From Channa striata (Eukaryota; Chordata; Actinopteri; Anabantiformes; Channidae), in contig CM065181.1 in NCBI GenBank assembly GCA_033026295.1, forward strand, positions 1,364,001 to 1,428,000: a stretch of 64,000 bases of DNA, read 5' to 3'. The first letter of the stretch is position 1, and each line of letters begins with the position of its first letter. This document shows, piece by piece, positions 34,821-49,500 of the stretch. Position numbers and translations under genes: made by a program. Under the pieces are notes generated by a model. It saw nothing but the letters and a program-made list of their open reading frames with translations. It ran no database searches and had not been told where the DNA came from.

Positions 34821-35510
34821 GGTGCCGCTGAGGATGTTAATCAGCCAATGACAAAATATAAGCTGTAACGTTAAAGTTCGTCAAAACTTCACAGACTAAT
34901 ATGCTAACTAGCCAAAGCAAGCTAGTATACTAACGTTACGTCCTGACGTCACCAACGCTACTTTCTTCTTCTTCTTCTTCTTTTTCGTTGGTGTTTGTTG
35001 GCAGTTGGAGTCATTACCGCCATCTTTTTGAATTCACTTCGATTCCCCTTTCTTTTTCTCCCCTTCCCACTTAGAAGTCGTTTGCACTCGTCCTTGAGCT
35101 CTACGGTCATTTAACATCTGTTCACTGCGTTAAACGTGTGCTAAATTAGATTATAGTAACGGTCCAAAGTTAGTGTTGTTGGATAAATTAGATAACATTA
35201 TCAAGCTTATTGAATTTTGACTTAAAATATTATAGTCCCCCCTCCATTAGTACAATAAGTGAATGTGCTGGGCCACACTCAGCATATGGAACTGTCCAGG
35301 ACTGTAAACAGTTTAGACAGCATTCTTTTCTCATCTACAACATGACGAGACTCCCGCTCTTTTCCCGGAACAGAGCCAGTATTTCTCCTTAATATTTGTG
35401 TAATTATACATACAAAATTGACAATATTGACAACTGACTATATGTTCAAATATGTGTTTGACCTGGATGTTGACCTTATTCTGGTGCAATTTATAGCAAC
35501 TGAATGTTGA
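34821..35510. other. trnau1ap upstream flank
   Basis: The likely promoter lies in 34821-34960. A (ctt)n run is at about 34964-34983. I see no gene on the plus strand to the right, so there is no evidence for a divergent partner. Confidence 0.4.
34944..34951. promoter_or_regulatory. Palindromic CRE/ATF-like site in trnau1ap promoter
   Basis: A perfect 'tgacgtca' lies 124 bp upstream of the trnau1ap ATG. This is the consensus for CREB/ATF binding, and such sites close to start sites are common in housekeeping promoters. Function here is inferred from position only. Confidence 0.4.
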
Positions 35511-35514
35511 TATA

Positions 35515-35575
35515 ATTAGTAGTCCTCTTAGATAGATTAACAGATACTTTACTGATCCAGAGGAAAAATTAGGGG
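35515..35575 (+). repeat. Short dispersed repeat end
   Basis: 'agatagattaacagatactt' then 'tactgatccagaggaaaaa' resembles the common fish 'gatagatactttattgatcc' repeat end. Confidence 0.45.
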
Positions 35576-35839
35576 AAAAAAGAAAAACACTGGCATTTAG
35601 TGAAACAAATGAATTAGCCTTTACACTCGAAACACTCGATTGAAGCCTTTATTCCTAGTGAAATAGTCTGATGGAAAAATCAAGTGTGGTTAAATTTTAA
35701 TGCTTATGTTTTTTCTATTTGTAATTAAAAAGTATACTTATGAAGAATGTTTAAAGGGCTTAGCAAACTTTGTCTCATATACATGTTTGGTCTTGAGAAG
35801 GGTTTGCGGAAGTGTCTGCAGAACCGCTCCAAGGTCAGC

Positions 35840-36360
35840 TATTATCTAACAATAAACTGTTGTGACCCAGAGTATCACCATATTCATGTGTGATAGGAAC
35901 AACTGCCTGAGGGTGTGAAATGTTCTGCCCAGAGGGTAGGAAACAAATGTGTGACATATGAAACCTCAGAACTGCACTGGACAGAGGCATGGAACTCTTT
36001 GGTGAACTTCTCTCTAGCAAAATAATAAAACTCTAAGACATCTGGGATGTTCATTCTTCTTTTGATTAAACTCGAGGTGTCTGTTGCCAGTGGTTGTTGA
36101 TTTTTCCAGGACAAATAGACCTTTAAATATAATGAAAAATTACAAAAAAAACATATTGTCTTTAATGTTGCCTGTGCTCCATAATTTTTCAGCCTTCTTC
36201 TAATTCTGATGTCATGGACTTTAACATTTAACATGCTCAGTGATGCCTGTAGAGGCTGAGATGTAGCTCTAAGGTTTTTAGTTTTTTTGTGCATTGGACG
36301 GTTTGATCTTGGGGTCACTGTGCTGGCACATCCATTTTGGGAAGATTGACAGTTGTCTTA
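35840..36360 (-). mobile_element. Tc1-like transposon relic
   Basis: The minus-strand ORF (36318 to 35884) includes A-T-S-Q-P-L-Q-A-S-L followed by V-K-V-H-D-I-R-I-R-R-R-L-K. This matches the second helix-turn-helix region of Tc1 transposases (pattern A-T-S-x-x-L-Q-x-S-L, V-H-x-x-T-I-R-x-x-L). Further on, F-A-R-E-K-F fits the region before the catalytic core. It is truncated before the catalytic residues. Confidence 0.5.
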
Positions 36361-36660
36361 AATGCTTTCCATTTGTAAAAAATCTTTCTCAATGTATACA
36401 TTGAACTCAAATTTTTTTGGAAATGGTTTGACAACAATTGTCTGATTGATGTGCAGCAACAACTGCTTCTCTAAGATCATCGCTAATGTCTTTCCATCTT
36501 GGCATTATGGTAACGCACAACTGATACTCCAGACAAGCAAACTGACTGTTTTTATAGAGGTCAGTAGACGCACTGATGTTCAATTGATCGAGGATTGTTA
36601 ATTTGCAGAACCCGACTGAAACTTCCCCTCTTTAATCCAGTGAAAGCGGTAAGGGGGTAC
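36361..36660. other. Possible second DNA-transposon remnant
   Basis: 'ctttccatcttggcattatgg' lies at about 36489, and the stretch ends 'ggtaagggggtacttagtta'. That style of end is seen in fish DNA transposons, but I cannot assign a family. Confidence 0.25.
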
Positions 36661-37067
36661 TTAGTTAGTGTTGCCCACATGTTGTTAACTTTTTTGTTTA
36701 ATTTCTGTTAAATTCATAATGGCACAGAGGTTGTATTTGCCTAACATTACGAGCTGCTCCAGATGCATCCGATTATTTTTGTTTAGTTTTTACGCAAAAA
36801 AACACACCACAAAAAAGAGGGGGAACTTTTGCACAACTGTAAATGGATTGCTTTTATTGAGTGGAAACATGTATATCTTCATTACTGCCTTTTTGGCCTT
36901 CCCATTCTCTGAATTGTTCATTCAAGCATATAAGTTCTTGGTAATGTTTATAGCAGTGGTTGATGCAGTGATAAGCTGACATTCAGGGGCTGATGTAGGC
37001 AGTACTATTTTTAACAGTACTTAAACACACACACCCAGCTGTGTGCTTTTAGCTATTTATTATGTAT

Positions 37068-37400
37068 ATTTTCAAACATCCATCTGTAAGCTCATATCCT
37101 GTTTAGGGTCATGAGTTGTGGAGTATACCCCAAGTGTCATAGGGTGAGGGAGTCCACCCTGGACTTCAGTCTATGTCAGGGCCAACACAGAGAGACACAC
37201 GAAGACAAGATAACCATTCACGCTTACCTATGGTCAATTTAGAGTCACCAATTAACTTTAGCTCTTAGGATTTAATTAATTGTTAGAATTAATTGTATAT
37301 TATAATTAGTTGTAGAAGGAAACCTATACAAGCACAGGGAGAACATGCAAGCTCCACACACGAAGGCCATGTCTGGCCAGGGACACGATCTTGAATCCTG
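37068..37400 (-). repeat. Dispersed fish repeat
   Basis: It shows 'ccatctgtaagctcatatcc', 'gtccaccctggacttcagtc', 'gtcaatttagagtcaccaat' and 'gggagaacatgcaagctcc'. It is an inverse-orientation copy of the family at 5440-5650, split by an AT-rich insert at about 37260-37310. Confidence 0.6.
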
Positions 37401-40400
37401 AGCACAAAGCACTTACAATGTTAAACTGTGTTTCTGTAGCTTGACTTTGTGTGTTAGTCTTTAGAAGTTAGTGTTTGTGCATATTGTATTTACTCAGTGA
37501 ACTGTTCAGCCCAAGCCCAATTACAAAATTATTAATTGTGGTCTCACAAGGATCATCTGTGTGTGTTGACTTTATTGACTATTGCTGAAACCACTTGATG
37601 TAACACTGAAATGTTCCAGCACAAACTGAACAATTGACAATGGCATCCAGTACCTCAGATAAGACTTTTTGAATGTTTATAGCTTTAAAATCATGCATTA
37701 ACAGCTTTGTTACACTTAATGGAGTTTGTATGATCATTTGCAAACTGACACAAAGCGCAAACTTGAAAAGCAAACAAACATTCAACTTTTGTTTAAAGTT
37801 TTCAATTTTAAAAAACCTTAATTATTTGATGATGAAAGGTGCCTGATGAAAAAAGGCTGGATCCAAATGAATAAAATCCATTGGTGCAGTAAAGTCTGAA
37901 AGTCATGTTACAACACACATTTAGTTTACAAGAAAAAATTGAGACAGTGTATTGATATCCATGAAATGATCACATCCAATTACAAATCATTGTATACTGT
38001 ATATAGAAATGTGATCTGTATAGTTAAGGTGTTATGATGTGGAAGACACGATAAAACCATCACATCTATCAAAAAATTATACAGCACTACATCTGTAAAT
38101 ATAACCCTAATTTTAAGACACATTTCACATACAATGTACAGTTTATCTATGCAGGTAAAAATGTATTGTGGAGTTTTTTAAAACTACTTAAACAAAACCG
38201 GTCTTCAAACAAGGTTCACACACTGCTGGGGTTTTTAGAAACTACCAGCAACTGTAGAGCAATAGAACAATTCTGTGATAATAGAGATCAGATGATGCAG
38301 GTAAAAGCCTGTTAGTTTGGAGTACCCAAGTTCCAAAAGATGATGAGCATTTTTTTCTTTATTGTGCACACAATATGTACAGTTTCTCATTTTGTGTAAA
38401 CACAACACTGCTACGTTGTGTACGCACATGATAAAAGTCATTTTGGTTTACATATTCCCCACTTTTTTGCACATGTCATTGTGTACAAGATATAATGTTG
38501 TTACCTTGTTCACATAAATTATCTATCTTAAAATAATCTTGCATAAGTGACTATCATCTTGTGCATACAAGCCTTTTTTAATGGCACTTGGGATTCCAAC
38601 AGGTAGTTAACATGAGTACACCATCACCCAAGGTTTTATAGTACTAGTATTATCAGAGTACAGTTGGGGAGCATTTTACTAAACAGCTTGTGCTACTTTT
38701 TACGATTCGATACACAAGAAAAAGTTTTAGCAGGAAGGACCCAAAACACCCCACTGCTGTTATGTGAAATCCCACACACAAGAGGAAGGCATGGGGACCT
38801 AACTCTCTATGAATACAGAACATCTCAAATCAACATCAGAGGAAAGAGTTTTAATGGGAAAGTTGTGTAAGGCAGTGATCGCATGATCCAGTGGAGCTGG
38901 ACACATTCTCTTTTACACTAGATCAAGATGAACCTCAAACCACCAAATAACTGAAAAGGTGAACCAGACTGAAAGCATCAACAAACAGGTGAAGAGTGGA
39001 ATATAGATTATTATACTATACCTGTTTTAGTTGACATTAGTATCTAGTACTCTAAAAATACAATATACACCGTATTTTTTATGTAAATATGCTGCTGTAA
39101 CAATAAACAGAATGAATAATACTGTAATATAATAATATTACAAACTTTTCTCTGATCTGTCGACATTACAATAAAATTAAGCTACGATTGTAACAATCTA
39201 GCTCTTGTTGAAGAATATTACAGTGATAGTATAAAAACTACACAGGCTGAAAGCTACATCACAGCCTTGACACACCAAGTCTACACCAAGTCGTCTAACT
39301 TATCATCTTTATCTCATCTGAACATTGCACTAGAAGAATATGTTCACACCAACACAACCATCTTGAATAAAAAACTGAAGACCAACTAATCAGCATAAGT
39401 TAGGAGAAAACAAGATCTGCACTACGGTAAACCGCAGTCCTATTTTCATCTACAGACTACCACTGCCACTGGTTTGAGAAGGTATGTGCTACCTGGTCCT
39501 TCAGTCTGCAGTGTGTGCAAGGGCTACATTTTGGACCAGAACAGCTAGTTCTTTGATGTCAGCTAATAATTGCATGGTTCCAGAATATTGATTAGCAACT
39601 CACATTTGTTAAATAGTGTTGCAGCTGTTAATAATAATGAGATACTATCAATTACAGACAACAGTAATATTGTATCGAAGGAAAATTAAGAGCTACCATG
39701 ACAAGACAACCATATATTCCCTGCTGTAAAGCAGCAGATTAAAAGAAAAAATGGAATACTGAACACATGGTAGACGTGGGTTGACATGCAGAGGTCTGGA
39801 AACACTCGATAGAAGTGGAAAAACCTGTAACATCCGTATGTGCAGGCAATTCTAAAGTGCAAAAGTAAGATGGTAGGGGAACAATAAAATAATTACCGGT
39901 ATTAAAACTGAATTATTACAGACCTTCCCCCATGATAGATTAGAGGAGGGCTTCACAATTGTCTTTTATCTAACAACACTGAGGTGTCCATATGAACAGT
40001 GAAACAGGTTTTACTTACTATTCCTCTTGTTCACACAGGCTTTCAGAATATCCTGCCAAAAGATGTCTCCAAAGCACACAAATGCAATGGGGGCAGCAAA
40101 TCCAAAGTCCTCCACATGTGCAAAAATGGATTAAATGCTTATTTCAAGACAATATAAATTAATATATTAACCTTTCAAATTAAATACATTAGGTAGATAA
40201 TCCAAATTTGCAGGCTGATATAAAATTCCATGTTGCTACTACTGTACTTCCACAGCAACTCAATTTTACAGTTTACTCGACTTAACAAAAGATATCAACA
40301 TGATGCTATTACTCAGACTGCAGCCTCTTAAATGTTTTAGTTTTAGAACTTGGACTGTGAATGTATGTTCCCCATCACTTACTTACTGTAACCTGTAAGC

Positions 40401-41396
40401 CTTAGGAAATAATCTTTCCATGGGCAAAAAGGACAGAAGAAATGGTTACAGCATGGAACTGTTTCAGTGTTCATATCAACATGTCATTTAATAGAAACAT
40501 ATATTGTTCTGTTAAGTTACACACAAATTGTTCAAATTTTTTTTTCATATGCACATTTGTAAGGTTGGTTACAGTAAACTCAACATGGATACTTCATTTA
40601 AAATGCTCAATTGCTATGTGCTTCAATTTGTGAACAGAAAATGTGTCTCTTTAGGATTAATTTACATAAATTACCTGTTTACACAGAATCAAATGTTTGT
40701 TTGGGATAAACACAGTTACATATTTGTAAATCTGCACCAAGGAGTATTATATATTAGCAATTAACAACCAAGTCTTAAGTTCTACAGTGTGTTTTAATTT
40801 CTTTCACCTCATTGTTTTGGTTTTACAGTTCAAACTTGGACTTGTTAGGACAAAACCTCTTACAGCATTTATCATCTTATAACACTACACAGAAATTGGT
40901 GAAATCACATTATTTCCAGCAGACTTCCACTTAACTTTAATGTTACTATAAGTCTAACTGAAAACATATACATTGATGTGGAGGCTAAAAGATGCGTAAT
41001 GAAGCACAAGAGACGTTTTGTTGTTCTTTCTAAAATTTAAATCTATTTTTAGACTTAAATTTTAAAAATGTAAATGAAAATGTAGTGTCAATGTATATAA
41101 ATGATATTTTTGTGAACATAGGAGAATACAGCATCTATGCCAAAATAACACCAACACAAACTTAAAGATGCATTATGAGAAATGTAGGATATGAGATTTG
41201 AACTGGTATGAGCGTGTGAACTGAAGAAATGAAGACGGTTACAGTATGCAGTAGACCAATAACAGACAAACTGCTGCAGTTGAGAAAGTCTCAAGCACAG
41301 TACAGAGACAGAATATCGTTCCAGAGTCCAGATGTGGGGGAAAAAGACGACGAGGTATATGAACCTGCTGGGCCCAGCTGCCCCTGACACACACAC
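37401..41396. other. AT-rich stretch without a recognised gene; sacm1l 3' side
   Basis: No coding series was found on either strand. The part nearest 41397 must contain the sacm1l 3' UTR. 'attaaa'-type signals on the minus strand occur near 40936 and 40793, but no poly(A) site is certain. Confidence 0.35.
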
Positions 41397-44300
41397 TCAG
41401 TCCATCTTCTCTTTGTGCACCAGTTTGGGTGAGTCCACAAAGTCCTGGCCGTTGAACAAGATGATAGTGGCTGTTATTGCACTAGCAGCTCCCCAGAACA
41501 TCACATAAGCCAGGGTCTCTGTCAACGTGTCACCTGGAAGACAAATTGCAGTAAGAGCAGTCAGAACCTGTTACCTGAAGCTCTACATCTACAGGCCTGT
41601 GCATGTGCCAGAAGGACGATTTAAGGCAAATTATATCCAATTCAGTAACTTTCTGACAGTAACTGTGTACATACTAAAGTATAAATATATTTCATAAATT
41701 GTGCAGTGCTTTGAACCCCAAAAATACATATCCAATCATTTAATCTAAAGCTGATATTGGGGTCTAAAAGTCTGGTAACAGAAAAGTTAAAAAGCTAGAA
41801 AGAATAAGGAGGTTTGGGGATTTAGAAACAGAAGAAGTTCTGGCATATCCATCCATCTATTACTGTATCTTAACAACTGATCCAGATGAGGCTTCAGGTT
41901 TCCCTAATCTAATCTCCTACCCCTGCTTTCCTGTTTACAATCAACCAGTAAAATGGTTACATTGATGTAAACCCACTCATTGTAAGGTTTCACTATTTCT
42001 AAACAGAAGCCATAGCATGAGCAATCTGTTAGCAACAGCTACGGTGGTCGGTTTGTTACAATGATGACATCAGCTCAGTCAAACTGACAAATATGAGCTT
42101 TATACAAATGGTTCAATGGATGAATGTAGGATGATTAGCAGAGGGGAACTTACCAGCCATGAGAAGACAGACGATACACATGGAAAATGCCACCAGCATA
42201 ATGATAGGAAGCTACAAAGAGAACAGGAGTGAAAGTATTAGCTTAACACACACATTTGCTTGTGGTGCTGGTTTCAGAGACATAAACTTATATACTAACT
42301 GTCAGGAATTTCCAGTCCTTCTGCACACGTAGAGGAGAGGGTCCATCTGTCTCATCAACAGCAAAGTTACCCAGGAAAAGGTCAATTGCATCCTGAAATC
42401 AACAAAAGAAAATGGATACCTTGAATGAAATGACCATACACACTGGACTTCATAACAGAAATGCGATACCTAGACAATCTCTATGTTACTTTAGGGCAGT
42501 GTTTCTCAAATAGTGGGGCGCGCCCCCGTGAGACCGTGGGGAACATGCTTTTTTTGCCGTACTAGAATAAAGTGTAATTGCACACCCAGTCCAGTAGTTG
42601 GCAGTGGCGCTCTCATTGTCAGAGTGTGCGCAGGGAGGATTAGCTCTATGGTGTCGGGTTTATTTTGCACCGAGTAAACGAACGCTAGCGCTCATAATGC
42701 TTCTTTCGGGTTGCTGATTGGTTTACTGAATGTGCTGCTGCCTCCAAATCATATTTATTATCATATTTCACTTTATTTCAATGTTTCACTGATAATTTGA
42801 ACATGACCGGTTGAAACTGCAGCTTTCTACACATGGTTTGTAGTTTATAGCAGAAATGCAGAGACATTTGATGTGGAATTTCTTGTCTGTATCAATTTCA
42901 AAGACACACCAATAAAAAAACATTTCCCCACAAAATTGTGCACTTATTGAATCATTATGTATATACAAACAATCACGGCAAATACATCATACCTGTCTGA
43001 ATCCATCGGAGAAGTTGTTTTTGTAGTAGCGAATCATCGAGTTCCAGCCATCCATCAGCAGGCCCCACCTGGTCCGCTTTCCTGTCCTGACATAGAATTT
43101 TCATTTGATTAAATAAGAGCCATGATGTCAATACTTCAGGGGCACTCAAAAAAATGCTTATTTTTTTCAGCTGGTGTGCAGTATATGATGTAATGTACCT
43201 CGTGAAGTCTGTTTTCAGGGCTCCAGTTCCTGCGTACTGTACAGCGCATGCATTGGCATTGTCAGCCCATGCTGGTTAGAGAGCGTGCACACAGACACAA
43301 AAACACACACAGACACACAAACAGAACTGTAAGGACAAACTCAAAGGCTAATTTTTCTATTAATCACACAATACATGCTGACTTTTGTTTGTACAGTATA
43401 CTTTACCATTCTTGTAGATCTTTTCAAACTCAGCTTGCTCTTCAATCCGCTGACCCACGTTCAGGACGCCCATTCTCTGTGGACACAGCCAGGAAACACT
43501 TTCTTTTAAATATAATTTCAGGGCTCACAGTGTTTGGCAGAAAGTGAAATTCCATTACCTTTTTGTAAGCAGAAGTACTAAGTCATGATAAAAAGGTTTA
43601 GCCACAGCTGGCTGAATACATGCTTTTTAAACATGGATATATCAACCAAATTGTCCAATTACATGCTAATATCCATTTGCTAAATATTTTGGAGGCAGTG
43701 TCACATATTGAGCAAACTCTGTGCACTGATGCATGTGACTGAAAGCTTGGGGAAATATACCAAGTGAAACGTTTTCTTGGTCTTGTGCAATAATGGCACA
43801 CGGCTGTTCGTCCTGTTGCTCTGACTGAAGTTTCTTCCATTTTTCTCCCATTAAGGGAGCATTGCTTTGTGCAGACTGTAAAGACCCTTAAGGGCCAATT
43901 GGTGATTTGGAATTATTTGAATAAAACATTACAGTGTGACCACTGTGCCCTTTAAGCTGTGCACATGCACAACTGCGCACTGCTGATATTTTCTGCGCAT
44001 TAAAAACCTGTGCACACACAGAAAAAAAAAATCCAACCTGAATTGAAAATAAAATAAACACATAACAACTCATTCTGTGCTATTTTGCAGTGTGAGTCAG
44101 TGAGTGACCGGTGACTGGCTGTGACACGCTAATGATGCGATTCACTGATTAGCTTCTTTTACGCAGCTAATCAACGTCATTGACGGCATCCTTATGTGCC
44201 ACCACCAGTGTTTTAGATAGCATAGTGGTGTGTGACACGCTAATGACACCGAATGCTAATGACACCAGATGTGTAAAAAACATTATTTGAGATCCCCACA

Positions 44301-46459
44301 TCTTTCTAAGTGCTGTGGGCTTGTGTCTGTAACATGTGAAACGGCTCCACAGAGTACGTAACTGTCTGAATAAAGAAGAAATTAAATTGTGAAACTTGCT
44401 AAAAATGGACAGAAAAACAAATGAATGAGTAGCTGCTAAACACTATTACAGAAGTGTTTAGGAAGAATAGGAAAAGCCATACCCCCAATATAAGTTTGAC
44501 AGATGACGCGATGCACAATTTACTGTTTGCAGGAAAACAGTAAACAAGAAGCCTGAAGTACATGTGCTGCAACTAGCACCTATAATTACCATTAATCCCC
44601 AGATTATGGAAGAACTTTTTTGCACTTGTCAGCTGTTTAGATTTAGTGAAGTAAATATACCTGAAGCTGAGACTGTAGAGAGCGCCGGGCTAGAAGGCTC
44701 TGGATGACATTGGTCCTGTCCAGGCAGTCCATGCAGTTACTACGGAATATTCCTTTCTGCTGGGCCACAATCTTCCCCTCAGAGTTCAACATAAAGTAAC
44801 TACACACAGAGTAGAGTCTGAATACTCGGTCACAGTATACAGCTAGATATTAGACCTGCTGAGCTGCTGTTGAACTTACCTGTATTCATCTTGTGTCTCC
44901 GCCACAGCATCCACAAGGATCTGGAGACGGTCCCATCTCATATGGCTGCACTCTTTGTGGAAGTCGAAGGCTATGTAACTGAGGACAGAGGGGACAATGT
45001 GTGAATGTCCTATAAAGAAGGACATGTCTTTTTTTTGTTAAATATCATTTTTGATCAGAATTGAAACCTGGCTCTTTGCACCTTTGGAATGTACAGTGTT
45101 GTTTTAAAAAATTCTCCTGATGGGGGACTCACAAATACTGATATTAGCAACTGCAAGAGAGGCCCTTTGTTCTCTGGACGCTACCCTGGAGTTCCTTCTG
45201 ACCTCCCAAACTATTCCACAACTTGCTGAGTGACTTTTGCAATTCAAACTCTTCAGAAATTCTTTTGTAACCTTTCCATCCTGGGGGGAAATAACTCTTT
45301 TAAGGTCTTTAGAAATCTCCTTTGTTGGAGCCATGATACACACAAACCTCTGTTGCTAACATTAGACTTTCACAAACTTTCAAAGCCAACGGCACATGTA
45401 CTGGGTGACACTTACTTGAGCATACCACTGTTCATGCCAGACACCATCTTGGCAAATGCCTGTTCTAGTGGTTTCTCTGAGCCCTTCTGATTCACCTGGG
45501 AGAAAAGAACCAAACACGGATATGCCTATAAGGTCTTTAGCAAGCGTTTAAGCTAAAAAAACAAGGATGCTAAAAAATCCTCACCAGATTGAGAATAGTT
45601 TGCTTCCCGTAGATGAGAAGCTGAGAGTCAAAATGCCTCTGGAAACCGTCCAACTAAATAACATTTTCAGTTGGTTAGCAGTGGACTTTCACAATTATCA
45701 CTACATTTAAAAAAAGCAGAAGGCATCAGGTCTTACATGATTCGTGGTTTTGCTGATTACAGGTTTAGGTTTGTATTTGAGGTTGGGTCTCTGACTCCAG
45801 TAAAAGGGTATTGAGCCTCGTGACTGCAAGTGCATAAAAGTATAAAAGTGATTTAATTTCCCAAACTTAACCTTAAACAGAAACATTACCATAATTCAAT
45901 CAATCCTCATACATGCCTGTACAAATGAAGCTTTTGCACCCTCATACAAAACTATCTGCTCAGTTTCGACAAAGTTAGCAGCATGGCCTTCAGAGTCAAT
46001 GCCTGTGAAGACAGCAGAAAACATTTTTTAAGAGTAGTCAGAACTGTCAGTAATCTCAGTGTTAACTTATGGTAACTTACCACTCTAGAGCAAGAAAACG
46101 TCATCTTTGTTCATATACTACAAGGGAGCAGAGATGACCATTTCTGAGTTTCAGGGGTTTTACCTCTAACATAATATCTGACTCCGGCCCGGAAGCAGCT
46201 TCTCCTTGATATGAGGATCCATTCAAAGATCTTTCCGTTTATACGGCATGGCTTCATAGCAATGACTGGACCAAACAGGGTCAAGTAAACACTTTGCTCT
46301 GGGTGTCTCATCTTATTTATAGTGTGTCATACATAAAAAATAGGCTCTATGTTTCATAACATAAGAAACAATTATACAAGCCATTAAACAAGGATACAAC
46401 CATGGATTACAGGAAGTGCAAACTTCTGAAGCTAAGGGGAAACAGAGACAGTTACTGTA

Positions 46460-46515
<56 letters not shown>

Positions 46516-49500
46516 GTATACACACATAAAAAAACAAACACATGCAAAAAACAGAACTAAACAACAGTGACAAAACCAAAGAGTGTCATGTGTTACCTCT
46601 GGCTGTGCAGCTAGTTCTCTCAGGAGGTTCCCATTCCACACAAACCTCTGATCTGCCTGAACGAAAAACACAGAAGATACAGTACACATAAACACATTAT
46701 TCAGCAAGAGATAAAAGCCTATTGTAAGCCTTATAATAACTTCACATAAAGATGATTTCAATCTAATTATTTATTATTATTAATTAATTAGTACTAATTA
46801 TTATTTACTTATTTACAGATGTAATTACAATTACACAAACTACATAGTAAATAATTTAAAACTAATAAATAATAAATTATTAACAGTAATAGTAATTAGT
46901 AAATAATAAATGATTAACTACATAGTTAATAATTTCTTTTATCTAAAAGAAAATGTATTCAATGTAAAATACTGCTGTACATAAATTGGATAATTATTAC
47001 AAAGTATGATCATGTTTATTATAAACCTAAAGTGCAAAGAACTTGAACAGCACATTTATATTTAATATGGAGTCTCAGCAAAGGAAGACCAAAACAATCC
47101 TTAATCAGTCCCTCAATACTTGACCACTTCCCCATCTGTCTGCAGCTCTCATTCCAACACTAAACAACTTAAATATTACAGCTCATAGATACACTCAGTT
47201 GACACTCAGTATGGGGGAAAACCAGCCAAGCCTATTGTAAAACTCCTGCAATAAATTATACCCTGGTTATTGCTCATTTTGTGATGCTTAGATAAGAAAT
47301 TTACTGATGGCATTCCACTTCTGCTTTAGTGGCTTGCGATGATTTCCTGGCTGGTATGTGGTAATTCCAAATACCACTTGTTTTATACAATTTCCAAACT
47401 TTACTGTCATTATGCAAGTACAATTGTGCTGGCCTGCAACTGATTTGTATTCAATTCCTTCTACATGTTTAAAATGTGAACAATAAAGTATAACAAATAA
47501 AAACTAAAAAAAAAACCTAATCTAAAAATACAGTAGAAATACCATTTTCAAGAATATAAAACTAAACAAAGTGAGTGGAAAAGCATCATCATCACTGGTG
47601 CAGTAAAGGTGGTCGAGATCAGATCACGTTGATTAGTTTTAAGCCACTGTTAGACTGTTTGATAGAGATGAGCAGCAAGCCAGTTTTAGGTGTAATCTGT
47701 TATTATGAAGAGGTATAAAACGAGTGGCGTAGAAGTTTGGAATTGCCACATGCCACTAAAACAGAAGTGTTCTGTCATCAGCCAGTTTTTGGCATTGAAG
47801 GCAACCAAAAGAAAAGTGGCCCAGCAGAGTAACATGATTTGCAATTTCGTGCTCACAAAAGTAAATCAAACCGTCCCCATGAATTCTGCATGATCTTCCA
47901 ATTTAATCATTATAAAAACATTGCAATATGCCTCATAGTTTTCTGTGCAAACTGTGGTGAAAACCCACAACTATAAAAGAGGGTTGTGCACAAGGCCACA
48001 CATAAACAGCGGTTATTTCATAAGGCAAGTGACATGGCTGAGCTCAGCAGTGAAACTCTCTCTGTTTCCAGGTTTATTTGCCACAGTGCAAACACTTGCT
48101 TGCACAGGTGAACATAAGAACGTGAGTATAGTTTGGATCTCTGCAAGGGCAATTAAATGGATGTCTCACCCTCTCCAGCAGGCTCATCTCCTGGAAGTCA
48201 GGACTGGTGTTAGCCAGTCGTTGTAGAGTGTGTGTCAGGTCATAGTCAGTACAGAAGTAGAATCCATCTGTAGTCAGCACATTGTTAAGCATGGCCAGGA
48301 AAGTCTTATTCTCCTGAGACTGAAGGAGGAAAGAAAACAGATTTTCAGATTTCAGGAAAATTCATGTGGAGGCACTTTGCAGAAGACTCATATGTTTTAC
48401 GAATGCTGTGTTTGTTAACAATGCTCTGAACTTTTCTTCTCCTGATACATTGTTTCTATGTCAACTGGCTGCCAGACACCAGAGCCTATATTAATCAAAC
48501 TTCACAGTATTACACTGAAGAATGCTCTAAATTAAGCACATTTACAACTAATTTTCTAGCCATCTCATTTGTCTCCACAAGTCAATGTGGTAATAAAGTA
48601 TTACCATAGACATGCGGTATACAGACATGCATAATTCCTCTTATAAACTTTATCTACCAACAACAGAATTAGATTTAATGTCACATCGTCTACCATTATT
48701 TCATTTATACACTTGTACTATAAAGACAAATGACAATGTTTATACACACACAATCAAATGTAAAATAGGGCAAAGTAGGGCAAATGAAGTGTCTGTTCCT
48801 TCTCAGCAGATGTGATCAATCATGTGACCATTTGCTGTGAAAATTAACTTATGCATGGTTGTAAGTCATCTGACAAGTTACTTCTTGGTAATTTAAACAA
48901 ATTTAACAAATACAGGCCATGGCATGTGAAAATGGAAGCATGTGTTTTCCTAATCTCACAAGATCATTAAACCCTTAATTCTGCTGAGTCTGTGTTTGAG
49001 AAACTTGCAGTGTACTGGAAGGATTATTATGTTCTTTTTATGCTTCAGTGATGATCTTTGTTGTATAAAACAAGACACACCTTTAAATAGTTTCCTGTTT
49101 AAAAAAATAAATCAAAATTAAATCTGTCAGCAACAGTAATTACGGCTATGGTTTTAATTTCTATTGACCTGGGTTTAGCTGTTGTTTAGGTCTTAGCTTC
49201 TGATTTTTCAAATGTTGATCAGTTGTGCTGCCAGGCAGTCTTGGATAAAGCTTATTGTTCCAACATGTCGTTCAGTGTTATGCAGTGGAATGTGACTGCA
49301 AGCAGTGTGCATCTTTCCTGGACTAATAGGATAATGCTGCTAAGCCACTTAGGGAGACACTGGCATCTGACGTTACACCTCCATCACACCACTGTTCATT
49401 CTTACTATCTGCAGCTGAATTCCTATAATTAATATATCATTATAATTATTATAATTCCTATAATTATTCCTATAATTCTCTGCAAGAACTGGAAAAATAG

